Part shown: in pieces, positions 1 through 8,663 of the stretch
Position numbering within the stretch: the stretch's first letter is position 1
Layout of the letters: the number at the start of each line of letters is the position of its first letter
Source: CAIMUM01 sp034429715
GTDB lineage: Bacteria; Chloroflexota; Dehalococcoidia; GIF9; UBA5629
Direction: 5' to 3'
NCBI GenBank assembly: GCA_034429715.1
Contig: DAOUFR010000112.1
Coordinates: 1-64,000 of the forward strand
Length of the DNA stretch: 64,000 nt
Translations under genes and position numbers: made by a program
The notes under the pieces: generated by a model
Databases searched by the model: none
What the model saw: the letters and a program-made list of their open reading frames with translations, nothing else
Told to the model about the DNA's origin: nothing

Positions 1-432
1 TATTTCCCATCAAAAGCAGATTTGCTGGGTGAGTTATTGTTGTGGAATGAACACCTTTTCAGACAAACAATGGATAAGGTTTGGAATATGGAACGCTTAG
101 ATGCGGTGGAGAGGTTAAAAAGGATAATTAAAGCCCACCTGGACTATAACTATGAACGTGATTCTCTGATAACAATAGAGTACAGAGCTGCCAGTTATAT
201 TCCGATTGCAATGCGGCGGAAAATAAAGAAAGAACGCGATAGCTATTTAGAAAAATTTCATTCTCTGGTTCGGGAAGTACAAAACGCGGGTAAATTGATA
301 AAAGGGGATAGCGAACAGATCGCGTCATGCATTACGTCCCTCGCTAACTACATGCCGCATATACAAAAAAACGCTGGTAGCGCCAAACGTAATGCACTAT
401 GTGAACTGTTTTTCGAAATGTTTATTCGTTGA
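1..432 (+). CDS. TetR/AcrR-family transcriptional regulator, C-terminal part (5' end outside window)
   Basis: The frame is open from base 1. The first residues read YFPSKADLLGEL, which matches the end of the TetR DNA-binding domain (usual form YxYFxSKExLL). About 143 residues remain, so the helix-turn-helix itself lies off the left edge; the rest is the ligand-binding and dimerisation part, mostly helical with no recognisable ligand motif. An internal TTG at 22 is not a plausible start because the motif runs through it. It lies 93 bp upstream of an acyl-CoA ligase operon on the same strand, so it may be the local repressor of that operon, as TetR regulators of fatty-acid and aromatic CoA pathways often are. 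That role is inferred from position only. Confidence 0.85.
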   Translation, partial: YFPSKADLLGELLLWNEHLFRQTMDKVWNMERLDAVERLKRIIKAHLDYNYERDSLITIEYRAASYIPIAMRRKIKKERDSYLEKFHSLVREVQNAGKLIKGDSEQIASCITSLANYMPHIQKNAGSAKRNALCELFFEMFIR

Positions 433-433
433 T

Positions 434-459
434 ATCTCGTACCTGCTATAAAACGAGAT
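434..459. promoter_or_regulatory. Inverted repeat after tetR (operator or weak terminator)
   Basis: The arms ATCTCGT (434-440) and ACGAGAT (453-459) are exact reverse complements separated by 12 bases, starting two bases after the tetR stop. The following sequence is T-rich but has no clean U-tract. It may be an operator for the TetR protein in front of the acyl-CoA ligase operon, or a weak terminator. The sequence does not decide between the two. Confidence 0.35.
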
Positions 460-525
460 CATTTGAAGTTTTTGTTTGAATAAATATTTTTATACTTTTC
501 AAATCTAAAATGTGAGGCATGGTAA

Positions 526-2133
526 ATGGACGTCCCCAAATTAGATTATTACTGGCAATATGTTAAGTACTGGAGCACAATTGACCCGGCTTTCCCTTCA
601 TTGCGTGAGGGAAACAGAATCATATCGTCCAAGCAGTTTTACGAATACACTGAGCAACTTGCACAATCTTTCATATACCTTGGTATTAACAAAGGCGATC
701 GTATAATTTCAATTTTGCCCACCGGCATAAATTTCGTTCTGACACTCGTCGCCTCCGGTATTGTTGGCGCAATCCTGGTGCCAATGGATGTCAAATTTCG
801 GAAAAAGGACCTTCAAAGATTCCTGTCTCATGTCAGGCCGAAGTTGATAATAGCAGTTACCGCGGTTAAAGACTTCGATATCAGACAAATCCTGGAAGGG
901 TTAGAGGATGATTCTAAATCCACCACCAAAATCTACATTGGTTCCAGAGGGAACAGCCCGTCATTCGAAGACCTCTTAGAAATGAAGACTGAGCTTGGAG
1001 AGGCACTGGAGACCCGTAAAACAAGTCTGTCGCCGGAAGACGGATCTCTTATTATATTTACAGGAGGCACAACCGGAGTACCTAAATCGGCGCTGCTTAA
1101 CCACGTTAACACCACCTTCATGTCTTACCTGGAATACGAGTACTTCAACAAAAGCCTTGCTTCCCTGGGTATTTCCGGTCGTATCAAGTCGCTGGCCGCT
1201 CTGCCCCCCAGCCATGTGGGCGGCACTGTTGAGCTAATAGGAATGCCCCTGGTGGGCGGCTTTGAGATAATCCTGATGGACGATTGGACACCGTACAGCG
1301 TGCTCGAGGTTACAGCCAGAGAGCGGATATCCTGGATGGGTGGCGTACCGACCATGTATGCCATTCTACTTTCCTTACCCGACCTCGATAAGTACGACCT
1401 TTCCTGCCTCAAGCTGGCAGCCCTGGGTGGTGAGAAGGTCCCACTTGAGCTGGCACAGGGCGTCACCCGCCGCATAGCCCCGGTCCTGGTAGCCGGGTAC
1501 GGCAGCACCGAGGCGGGTTCTGCAGTTTCCTACACTGAGCCGGGTGATGATTTGAAAAGGATTGATGAGGGTTACGTCGGCAAGCCGTTTGATACCGTTA
1601 AGGTCAAGATCGTGGATGAGCAGGGCAGGGAGCTTCCGGCGGGTCAGACCGGCGAGGTGATAATCGGTGGCCCGCTGGTCATCCCCGAATATTACAATAT
1701 GCCGGAGGAGAACAGGGAAGGATTTACGGTCGACCACTGGTGCAAAACCGGCGACCTCGGATACCTTGATGAGAAAGGCGGGATATACATCAAGGGACGA
1801 ATCAAGCAGATTATCAGGGTTGGCAGCTATACTGTCCTTCCTACCGAGGTTGAAGAAGTGTCCATGCAATATACGAACGTCGGGGTCAGCGCGGCCATCG
1901 GCGTACCGGACAAGATATACGGCGAAGTTGTCTGGCTCTTCGTTGCGCCTGTCTGGGGACAAACCGTCGATGTCGACGGCTTGAAGGACTTCCTTTCGGC
2001 TAACCTTGCCAAATTCAAGGTGCCCAGGAGGATTATTCTCCGAGACGGCATCCCGATCACCAGGATAGGCAAGGCTGACAGGAACAGGCTCAAGAACGAG
2101 ACACTTGCGTCGATTGAAAAAGGCGAGTTGTAA
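526..2133 (+). CDS. AMP-dependent acyl-CoA synthetase/ligase
   Basis: This 535-residue protein is full length for the ANL superfamily, which activates a carboxylic acid to its CoA thioester through an acyl-adenylate. The phosphate-binding loop FTGGTTGVPK is at about residues 178-187. Further family motifs are AGYGSTEAG, the hinge region KTGDLGYLDEKG, and a C-terminal catalytic lysine in ITRIGKADRN. It has no signal peptide and should be cytosolic. It is the first gene of a probable operon with an amidohydrolase-fold protein (31 bp gap) and a sodium/solute symporter. That grouping suggests uptake and CoA activation of an organic acid. The substrate cannot be read from the sequence. The start is the ATG at 526. 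Confidence 0.9.
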   Translation: MDVPKLDYYWQYVKYWSTIDPAFPSLREGNRIISSKQFYEYTEQLAQSFIYLGINKGDRIISILPTGINFVLTLVASGIVGAILVPMDVKFRKKDLQRFLSHVRPKLIIAVTAVKDFDIRQILEGLEDDSKSTTKIYIGSRGNSPSFEDLLEMKTELGEALETRKTSLSPEDGSLIIFTGGTTGVPKSALLNHVNTTFMSYLEYEYFNKSLASLGISGRIKSLAALPPSHVGGTVELIGMPLVGGFEIILMDDWTPYSVLEVTARERISWMGGVPTMYAILLSLPDLDKYDLSCLKLAALGGEKVPLELAQGVTRRIAPVLVAGYGSTEAGSAVSYTEPGDDLKRIDEGYVGKPFDTVKVKIVDEQGRELPAGQTGEVIIGGPLVIPEYYNMPEENREGFTVDHWCKTGDLGYLDEKGGIYIKGRIKQIIRVGSYTVLPTEVEEVSMQYTNVGVSAAIGVPDKIYGEVVWLFVAPVWGQTVDVDGLKDFLSANLAKFKVPRRIILRDGIPITRIGKADRNRLKNETLASIEKGEL

Positions 2134-2164
2134 ACCGAATACTACCGGGAGCTGTTATTAAGAG

Positions 2165-3034
2165 ATGGAAAGAGGCAAAGTGATAGATTGTGCCGTTACG
2201 CCTCCCTTCAGGGAGTTTCTTATTGAACCTGCCTACATGAAAAATTACTTCCGCGTATATGGCCCGGAGCTCGAATCGGGGCTGAAGCTGTTGCTGGATA
2301 TGGGCTGGACGCCAGAGTCGTTTATCAAGTACCTTGACGATGAGGGCATTGACCGGGCCGTCATCCGTGCACGTGACATCGAGACCTCGTATGGCATGAA
2401 GATACCCGACGAGGTTTGCGCCAAGCTTGTGTCCAAATTTCCAGACAGGCTTATAGGTCTCGCCGGTGCGGATCCTCTCAAGGGAAAGGAAGCGGCACGG
2501 GGAGTTGAGCGTGCCATAAAAGAGCTTGGCATGAGAGGAGTTGACCTCTGGACCTATGAATATAACCTGCCTGCTTCCGACCGCGCTTATTACCCCATTT
2601 ACGAGAAATGTCTTGAGCTTGGAGTAGTGGTCTTTATAGAATCATCCATGCATTTCCGTCAGGATGCGAGGATGGATATCTGCCGTCCTATCCACCTCGA
2701 CTATGTCGCAGTCGATTTCCCGGAATTGAAGATAGTCGGCAGCACGCCCGGATTTCCGTGGGTTCCTGAGCTTGTCGCTGTCGCCTGGCGTCACCCCAAT
2801 GTATATATTTCCACTTCCACTGTGAGGCCGAAGTATTTCGGCAGCCCTGGATACGAGACCCTGATGCAACTCGGCAGCACCGTTTTAAAGGACAAAATTA
2901 TGTACGCCTCGGGGTGGCCCATGCTACCCATGAAAAGGGGCGCCGAGGAGATACGCCGTCTTAACCTGAAAGAGGGAGTCGCGGAAAAATGGCTTTACAG
3001 CAATGCCGCCAATCTGTTCGGTATTGACATATAA
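2165..3034 (+). CDS. Amidohydrolase-2-like TIM-barrel protein lacking the metal ligands
   Basis: This 289-residue protein follows the amidohydrolase-2 pattern: an N-terminal 'ID' strand, 'FPDRLIGLAGADPLKG', 'LGMRGVDLW', 'YYPIYEKCLELGVVVFIES', 'FPELKIVGSTPGFPWVPEL' and 'HPNVYISTST'. The usual metal and catalytic residues are absent. The N-terminal HxH is replaced in VIDCAVTPP. The His after strand 5 is replaced in FIESSMH. The H-x-G is replaced by STPG. The final GSD is replaced by ASG (YASGWPM). A usual decarboxylase or hydrolase mechanism with a metal is therefore unlikely; it may be a non-metal enzyme or a binding protein. It sits between an acyl-CoA ligase and a symporter and is probably cotranscribed. 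Family assignment is by pattern; function is unknown. Confidence 0.75.
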   Translation: MERGKVIDCAVTPPFREFLIEPAYMKNYFRVYGPELESGLKLLLDMGWTPESFIKYLDDEGIDRAVIRARDIETSYGMKIPDEVCAKLVSKFPDRLIGLAGADPLKGKEAARGVERAIKELGMRGVDLWTYEYNLPASDRAYYPIYEKCLELGVVVFIESSMHFRQDARMDICRPIHLDYVAVDFPELKIVGSTPGFPWVPELVAVAWRHPNVYISTSTVRPKYFGSPGYETLMQLGSTVLKDKIMYASGWPMLPMKRGAEEIRRLNLKEGVAEKWLYSNAANLFGIDI

Positions 3035-3062
3035 CAAAAACTAATGAGCTGGAGGTAATGGT

Positions 3063-4484
3063 ATGACCGCGCTGGACATCGGTATTATCGTAGCATACTT
3101 CATCTTTATTCTGGTTGTTGGCATTATCAGCTACAGGAAAGTTAAAAATGAAGAGGACTATTCAGTTGCAGCCCGCTCTCTTGGTTATCCACTGGTTATC
3201 GGGGCCATCACGGCCACGGCCATTGGTGCCGGTGCGACAATGGGCACAGCAGGTCTTTCTTACAACATGGGCATAGCCGCACTGTGGAGTGTGATCGCCT
3301 ATGCTGTGGGATTAATCGGTTTTTCCTTTATTGCGTTCGTTATCCGCAGGATAAAGTATTGGACGATACCCGAGGTGCTGAAAGCACGTTACGGCAATGC
3401 GACACGGGTCATCGGTGCAATATTCCTGCTTCTCGGCCTGATTGCGCTCTTTGGTGTACAAGTTGCTGCGCTCGGTACCGTATTTACGGCGACTGGTAAT
3501 TTTTACGGCATTGACTATCAACTGGCCGTAATAATTGCCGGGGCGGTAATGATAGCCTACTGTTTTGCAGGCGGTATGTTTGCCCTGGCATATACCGAGA
3601 TTATCCAGGCTATACTACTGCTGGTCATACTAGGCATAGCCCTGCCGATATTCCTGCTTAATGGTGTCCAGTTCAGCGATGTAGCGGCCAAAATCCCACC
3701 CAGTATGCTGGATTTTATGGGCGGTGTTCCACCGGCAACCATTCTTGCCTGGTTCTTGACTATGACTCCCATCTGTTTTATCGATGTCTCACTCTGGCAG
3801 CGCGCTTCCTCTTCGAAATCAGAGAACGTAGCGCGCAGGAGCATATGGGTCTCGACAATATTGTATTTTGGTTACAGCGTGGCAATCGTTTTAATTGGAA
3901 TCCTAGGTTTTTACTATTACCCCAATCTAGTAAAGGATTATGGCACCGCGGATGTGGTGATGCCCGTAATGATTATGAACCATTTACCTACTGTCATGAT
4001 CGGCCTCTCAATTGCGGCGATACTTGCAGTAATAATGTCCACGGCTGCCAGTGTCCTAATGGTTGCCGGAATGACCGTATCGAGGGATATCGCCCGTTTC
4101 TTCAGGCCATCCATAAGTGAAAAAAGTGGGTTGGTTACAGCCCGGGTTGCTGTGATATTGATCGGTGTATTCGGAATCACATTCGCACTGCTGATGCGCG
4201 GCATATTTGACATGATGCTACTCTCGTTCGCCCTATTCATCGCCATCGGTTTTGTACCCACCATGGCAGCGCTTTTCTGGAACAAGGCCACCAATGCGGG
4301 GGCAATAGCAAGCATGATAGGTGGAGGCCTGACCGTGGTGCCGTTGTACGCGTTCAATAAACCGTTCGGCATTGAGCCTATCTTTGCTTCGCTCGTGGTC
4401 TCGTTCCTGCTTATGGTAATAGTGAGTCTGGCCACATATAAAAAGGGAGTCACTCCCAAGAAGTTATCTGAACTGGAAAACTAG
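3063..4484 (+). CDS. Sodium:solute symporter (SSS) family protein
   Basis: This 473-residue integral membrane protein has about 12-13 hydrophobic helices. The N-terminal helix is followed by YRKVKNEEDYSVAARSLGYPLVIGAITATAIGAGATMGTAG, the SSS signature region where sodium and substrate bind. A later stretch, ILAVIMSTAASVLMVAGMTVSRDI, is the conserved helix 8 region. GGAGG lies 7-8 bases before the ATG at 3063. It is the last gene of the acyl-CoA ligase operon, and the pairing with a ligase suggests import of a carboxylate. The ion and the substrate are inferred from the family. Confidence 0.88.
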   Translation: MTALDIGIIVAYFIFILVVGIISYRKVKNEEDYSVAARSLGYPLVIGAITATAIGAGATMGTAGLSYNMGIAALWSVIAYAVGLIGFSFIAFVIRRIKYWTIPEVLKARYGNATRVIGAIFLLLGLIALFGVQVAALGTVFTATGNFYGIDYQLAVIIAGAVMIAYCFAGGMFALAYTEIIQAILLLVILGIALPIFLLNGVQFSDVAAKIPPSMLDFMGGVPPATILAWFLTMTPICFIDVSLWQRASSSKSENVARRSIWVSTILYFGYSVAIVLIGILGFYYYPNLVKDYGTADVVMPVMIMNHLPTVMIGLSIAAILAVIMSTAASVLMVAGMTVSRDIARFFRPSISEKSGLVTARVAVILIGVFGITFALLMRGIFDMMLLSFALFIAIGFVPTMAALFWNKATNAGAIASMIGGGLTVVPLYAFNKPFGIEPIFASLVVSFLLMVIVSLATYKKGVTPKKLSELEN

Positions 4485-4595
4485 ATATACTGTCAACACA
4501 CACCTTATAAAATTTATCTTCAGTGTATTGATAAAGAACAGAGCGCCCTTCTGCATAACAGAGATTTGATTTGTTCAGAGGGGTGCTCCATTATA

Positions 4596-4615
4596 ACATT
4601 CTATATTCAGAATGT
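4596..4615. other. Small inverted repeat in the 4485-4667 gap
   Basis: The 222-bp gap between the symporter and tmRNA holds no credible ORF. Within it ACATTCT (4596-4602) and AGAATGT (4609-4615) form a 7-bp inverted repeat with a 6-base loop. There is no U-tract beside it, so it is not a clear terminator. Nothing else was recognised in the gap apart from the tmRNA terminator. Confidence 0.3.
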
Positions 4616-4667
4616 GAGAGTCATTTGAAGATTAATTACTATGCCCAATTATCCTATAAATTAATAA

Positions 4668-4693
4668 CGGACCTCATTTTAATATGAAGTCCG
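4668..4693 (-). terminator. Probable terminator of tmRNA
   Basis: Just downstream of the tmRNA 3' end on the minus strand a 10-bp stem forms between 4684-4693 and 4668-4677, with a 6-base loop. The one non-Watson-Crick position is a G.U pair only on the minus-strand RNA, which supports this orientation. The sequence after it on the minus strand is rich in T (TTATTAATTT), though not a perfect U-tract. Confidence 0.6.
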
Positions 4694-4706
4694 CTAATAA
4701 TTTTCG

Positions 4707-5054
4707 TGGTGGAGGCGAGGGAGGGTCGAACTCCCCGTCCAGAAAAAAGTTGCCAGCACTTCTACAGGCTTAGTCTGCTCTTTATGCTCACCCGCTCAGC
4801 CTCTGCAGGCGGAGTTTAAGCGGGCCAGCTGATAAATCTTAGGCAATCCTCATCAGCATCGGGACTGTCGCACCCCGGCATTTCGTCGCCCAATCCAATC
4901 CCACCGGGACGAGGAAAGGTTGGACGAGCGGCCTGGTTAGGCTGCTACTGGAACTGCTTCGTTGGCAGTTGTGTTTTGCCACCGGATTAACGAGGTAGAT
5001 GGCGCCTCGGCCTGCCGTACTGTGGGCTCTTCCCTGTCGAAGCCACGCGCCCCC
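4707..5054 (-). ncRNA. ssrA: Transfer-messenger RNA (tmRNA)
   Basis: Read on the minus strand, the 5' end is GGGGGCG followed by CGTGGCTTCGACAGGG. The 3' end is GGGTTCGA-like T-loop sequence followed by CGCCTCC-A-CCA. The seven end bases pair completely, with a G.U at the third pair as in alanine tRNA, and CCA is encoded. The length is about 348 nt, normal for one-piece tmRNA. A tag frame ending in a UAA stop (minus strand, 4966-4937) reads ANEAVPVAA, which ends in the usual AA; taking GCC as the resume codon is my inference. It lies 13 bp from smpB, its protein partner, in the same orientation. It rescues stalled ribosomes by trans-translation. Confidence 0.95.
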
Positions 5055-5067
5055 ACATATTCGGTTG

Positions 5068-5535
5068 TTAACGTGCTTTGCGGGCCCCCGATTTCATGGC
5101 CCGCTCCACTATACGCTCTGTCTCGCGCCTGGCGATAGTATCGCGCTTGTCGAACTGCTTTTTGCCCCTGCCTACGCCTATCTCCAGCTTTGCGAGCCCG
5201 TTTTTAATATATATCCGCAGAGGCACCAGAGTCAAACCTTTCTGGTTGGCCGTCTGCTCCAATTCGGCTATCTGGCTGCGGTGCATCAGCAGCTTGCGCC
5301 GCCGGTCCGGCTCATGCGTATTGAACCCGCCCGCCTGGTATGCGGATATATGCGAGTTATGCAGCCATAGCTCGCCCTTCTCGGGCCTGGCATAGGCGTC
5401 CTTGATGTTGACCCGGCCCATCCGTACGGACTTGATCTCGGAGCCTTTAAGCGCTATGCCGGCCTCGTAGCTTTCCAGGATGTGGTAATCATGGTAAGCC
5501 TTTTTGTTTACTGTAATCGTCTTCAGGTTATCCAT
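5068..5535 (-). CDS. smpB: SsrA-binding protein SmpB
   Basis: This 155-residue protein is the usual length for SmpB. It has the typical opening NKKAYHDYHILESYEAGIALKGSEIKSVRMGRVNIKDAYA, then a beta-barrel core including NTHEPDRRRKLLMHRSQI, and the basic C-terminal tail GRGKKQFDKRDTIARRE that enters the ribosomal mRNA channel. It binds tmRNA and delivers it to stalled ribosomes. The tmRNA gene follows 13 bp downstream on the same strand, so the two probably share a transcript. The comEA gene starts divergently 57 bp away. Confidence 0.97.
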   Translation of the reverse strand: MDNLKTITVNKKAYHDYHILESYEAGIALKGSEIKSVRMGRVNIKDAYARPEKGELWLHNSHISAYQAGGFNTHEPDRRRKLLMHRSQIAELEQTANQKGLTLVPLRIYIKNGLAKLEIGVGRGKKQFDKRDTIARRETERIVERAMKSGARKAR

Positions 5536-5592
5536 ATATGATACAATTCTACCGCTGCCAACGCCTTAACTACACGTGAGGAGGGGAAGTTA

Positions 5593-6102
5593 ATGACGGG
5601 TATCCGCGAGAAGATGTGGCTTATTATAGCAGCATTGCTGGCAGTTTTCCTCATCACCGGCATAGTATTTTTCTGCGTCCGCATCTCCAACCTCCAGCCA
5701 ACCGAGATAATCCTGAGCGACTTTAAACAGGCCGATATCAGCGGCGACGTACATATAAGCGGAAGTGTGGCCCGACCCGGCATCTACACAACCCGGCCGG
5801 GCGATACGCTGACGGCGCTCGTTTCGTCGGCAGGCATCTCGGACAACGCCGACATCGGCGGCATATCCATCTATGTGCCGGCAGCGGGAGAGACAGCCCG
5901 TCCACAGAAGGTGGACATCAACCGCGCGGACACCTGGCTGCTGCAAGCCCTGCCCGGTATAGGTGAGGGAAAAGCTGCGCAGATCGTCGATTACCGGACC
6001 GCCAACGGCCCCTTCCGCAGCGTAGACGACCTGCTCAAAATTAAAGGCTTCGGAAAATCTGCAGTCGATGACCTGCGCAGCTTCGTCTCAACAGGTGAGT
6101 AA
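5593..6102 (+). CDS. comEA: ComEA-like DNA receptor, SLBB plus helix-hairpin-helix
   Basis: This 169-residue protein has an N-terminal membrane anchor (about residues 8-28). A SLBB-type region follows, VHISGSVARPGIYTTRPGDTL (about 53-75). The C-terminal helix-hairpin-helix pair begins VDINRADTWLLQALPGIGEGKAAQIVDYR and continues SVDDLLKIKGFGKSAVDDL. ComEA proteins bind double-stranded DNA outside the membrane during transformation. GAGGGG lies shortly before the ATG at 5593. It is followed after 6 bp by comEC, the normal operon partner, so natural competence or DNA uptake is plausible. Confidence 0.93.
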   Translation: MTGIREKMWLIIAALLAVFLITGIVFFCVRISNLQPTEIILSDFKQADISGDVHISGSVARPGIYTTRPGDTLTALVSSAGISDNADIGGISIYVPAAGETARPQKVDINRADTWLLQALPGIGEGKAAQIVDYRTANGPFRSVDDLLKIKGFGKSAVDDLRSFVSTGE

Positions 6103-6108
6103 ACCGAT

Positions 6109-8550
6109 ATGCCCCTTCTATACGTCAGCATCGCCTGGATAGCCGGCATATTTGCAGGCTCGATCTTCACCGCCCCTGTCTGGTTGCTGGCACTCCCGTT
6201 GACCGTTTTACTGCTGATCATTCTGATGCCCGGGCACCGAAGGCCGCTGGCATTGCTGGCCGTATGCCTGCTGGCTTTTCCCGCCGGCGCCCTGCTCTAT
6301 CAATCGTCTCAACATCCGCTCGACGGCACGCAGGTACAGTACTACAACGATCAGGGCCCTGTATCGCTGGAAGGAGTCATCGACGACCAACCCGAGGTCA
6401 GAGGCAGTTCGCTGGAGTTCAAGCTCGCTGCAAACAGTATCAGCATAGCCGACAATTCCTCGTCAATCAAAGGAGGCGTGCTGGTCAGATTGCCTTTTTA
6501 CCGCTCTCTCCGATACGGCGACATGCTTCGACTGAGCGGCAGGCTGGAAACTCCGCCACAATTCGAAGATTTCGATTACCGTGATTACCTGGCTAACAAG
6601 GGAATTTATTCGATCATAAATTACCCGGCGGTAACCATAATCGGCACGGACAAAGGATTGCCCCCATTGGCCTGGATTTACGGCCTGCGCGACAGCCTGT
6701 CAGATGGTCTTTTGTTATGTCTACCCGAACCGCAGAGTTCACTGGCGCGCGCGATACTGCTGGGATTGCGAGGGAGCCTGCCTTACGACCTTCTGCAGTC
6801 TTTCTACGCAACCGGCACCACTCACCTGATCGCTATCTCCGGCATGAATTTGACCATACTGCTCGGTATGGTGCTGGCCATGACCATCTGGATCTTCGGC
6901 AGAAAAAACAGGGCTTACTTCTGGATATCTCTGTCCTCCATCTGGCTTTACACCGTACTTACGGGCATGCCGGCGAGCATGGTCAGAGCAGCGATCATGG
7001 GCAGCGTGTTTCTGTTAGCGGAGTTGCTGGGGAGGCAGCGCAACGGCCTGGCAGCCCTTGTGCTGGCAGCTGCACTGATGACCGTGGCAGAGCCACGCGT
7101 TCTGTGGGACATCAGCTTCCAGTTGAGCTTTCTGTCCATGCTGGGCCTAATTCTGATAGCCTCATATTTAATTGATTTCGCCAGCCCGCACCTGCCAGGC
7201 CGTCAAAGCAGGTATATTGTCTGGTTGAAAAAAATCATCGTCATCAGCTTCGCGACAACACTGGCAGCAGTAATAGCGACCTGGCCCGTGACGGCGCTCA
7301 GTTTTCACTCTTTTTCCATCGTCAGCGCGCCCGCCACCTTCTTTTCCATGCCTTCCTTCCCGGGCATTATTGTCACTTCACTGCTCACAGCCACAGCGAG
7401 CCTGATCTGGCCGCCGCTGGGAACGGTACTCGGTTGGATCGCATGGCTGTTCTTATCGTATTTCCTGCTCGTGGTCCAGATATTCAGCTCGATACCTGCA
7501 GCGTACATCCGCGAAATTGAACTGCAGCCCTGGATAGCCATAGCCTACTATATTGCGCTGGGCCTCATACTGGCCGGCATTAAATACAGGCAGCACGTCA
7601 GGACTTTTATCAAATCATGGGCGGACAAAGCGCGGCAGGCGGCAGGCGCCCTGAAGTCGATCAACTTCAAACCGATCATCTACCCTGCGCTGGCTGTTCT
7701 GCTGGCAGGCAATATACTTGTATGGACCGCCGTTTCCCTGTTGCCGGACGGGCAGCTTCACGTAAGCATTCTCGACGTCGGCCAGGGCGAATGCATATTG
7801 GTCAGGACCCCGGACGGCCGGAATATTCTGATCGACGCCGGCCCTGACCCGGCGTCAGCCTGCGTTCAACTGGGTAAAAAGCTACCGTTTTGGGACAGGC
7901 AGATAGATATGCTTGTCCTGACGCAGCTTCAATCCGACCACATAGCCGGCGCAATTGAACTGCTGAAACGCTACAACGTCCGCTCTCTGGCGCTTCCTCC
8001 CACCACCAGTAAAGCCATACTGCCGGCTGAAATCGTTAAAACCTCACATGATCAGAGAGTCGCTATACACACACTGGCCTGCGGCAAACAGTTGGACGCC
8101 GGCAGCAACCTCCGCCTGACGGTGCTCAATCCCCCGGACGAACCTTTCAAAGGCACTGAAGACGACATCAACAATAATTCCATTGTAATCAGAATTACCT
8201 ATGGAGAAGTGAGTTTCCTGCTGTGCTCCGATATCGGTATGGAGGCCGAGCAGTACCTGGCCGGCAAGAGAGCAGACCTGCAAAGCAACGTCCTCAAGGT
8301 TGCACACCACGGAAGCAAAGGATCGAGCTCGGATGAGTTCCTGACCATCGTTGATCCTGCATCCGCCGCCATATCCGCCGGCGCGGTCAACCGTTTCGGA
8401 CATCCCAGCCGGGAGACGCTTGAACGGCTATCGTCTAAAGTGCCGGGGCACAATATCTTCGTTACAGCGGTCCACGGCAATATCGAGTACGTCACCGACG
8501 GGCGGAGGCTCTGGGCCGTAACCGATAAACCCGCGCCTTCTTCGCCCTGA
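6109..8550 (+). CDS. comEC: ComEC/Rec2 DNA-uptake channel with metallo-beta-lactamase domain
   Basis: This 813-residue protein has the full ComEC order. Two N-terminal helices and an OB-like domain (about 1-170) come first. The competence membrane domain includes ATGTTHLIAISGMNLTILLG and the conserved region MPASMVRAAIMGSVFL (about 190-520). The C-terminal metallo-beta-lactamase domain is at about 545-800 and begins ILDVGQGECILVRTPDG. In the lactamase domain the usual HxHxDH reads TQLQSDH, so the first two His are Gln; the later AHHGS motif is intact. It forms the inner-membrane channel for single-stranded DNA. The ATG at 6109 is 6 bp after comEA, so translation is probably coupled. Confidence 0.94.
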   Translation: MPLLYVSIAWIAGIFAGSIFTAPVWLLALPLTVLLLIILMPGHRRPLALLAVCLLAFPAGALLYQSSQHPLDGTQVQYYNDQGPVSLEGVIDDQPEVRGSSLEFKLAANSISIADNSSSIKGGVLVRLPFYRSLRYGDMLRLSGRLETPPQFEDFDYRDYLANKGIYSIINYPAVTIIGTDKGLPPLAWIYGLRDSLSDGLLLCLPEPQSSLARAILLGLRGSLPYDLLQSFYATGTTHLIAISGMNLTILLGMVLAMTIWIFGRKNRAYFWISLSSIWLYTVLTGMPASMVRAAIMGSVFLLAELLGRQRNGLAALVLAAALMTVAEPRVLWDISFQLSFLSMLGLILIASYLIDFASPHLPGRQSRYIVWLKKIIVISFATTLAAVIATWPVTALSFHSFSIVSAPATFFSMPSFPGIIVTSLLTATASLIWPPLGTVLGWIAWLFLSYFLLVVQIFSSIPAAYIREIELQPWIAIAYYIALGLILAGIKYRQHVRTFIKSWADKARQAAGALKSINFKPIIYPALAVLLAGNILVWTAVSLLPDGQLHVSILDVGQGECILVRTPDGRNILIDAGPDPASACVQLGKKLPFWDRQIDMLVLTQLQSDHIAGAIELLKRYNVRSLALPPTTSKAILPAEIVKTSHDQRVAIHTLACGKQLDAGSNLRLTVLNPPDEPFKGTEDDINNNSIVIRITYGEVSFLLCSDIGMEAEQYLAGKRADLQSNVLKVAHHGSKGSSSDEFLTIVDPASAAISAGAVNRFGHPSRETLERLSSKVPGHNIFVTAVHGNIEYVTDGRRLWAVTDKPAPSSP

Positions 8551-8663
8551 TATACACCATGCGCGTGATTTCAAGTATAATTGCTAAAGACAATAATTAA
8601 TATCATGTATATTTCACCGCATTATTCATATGAGGGGCGGGGTAATATCGAGAGGAGAAATAA

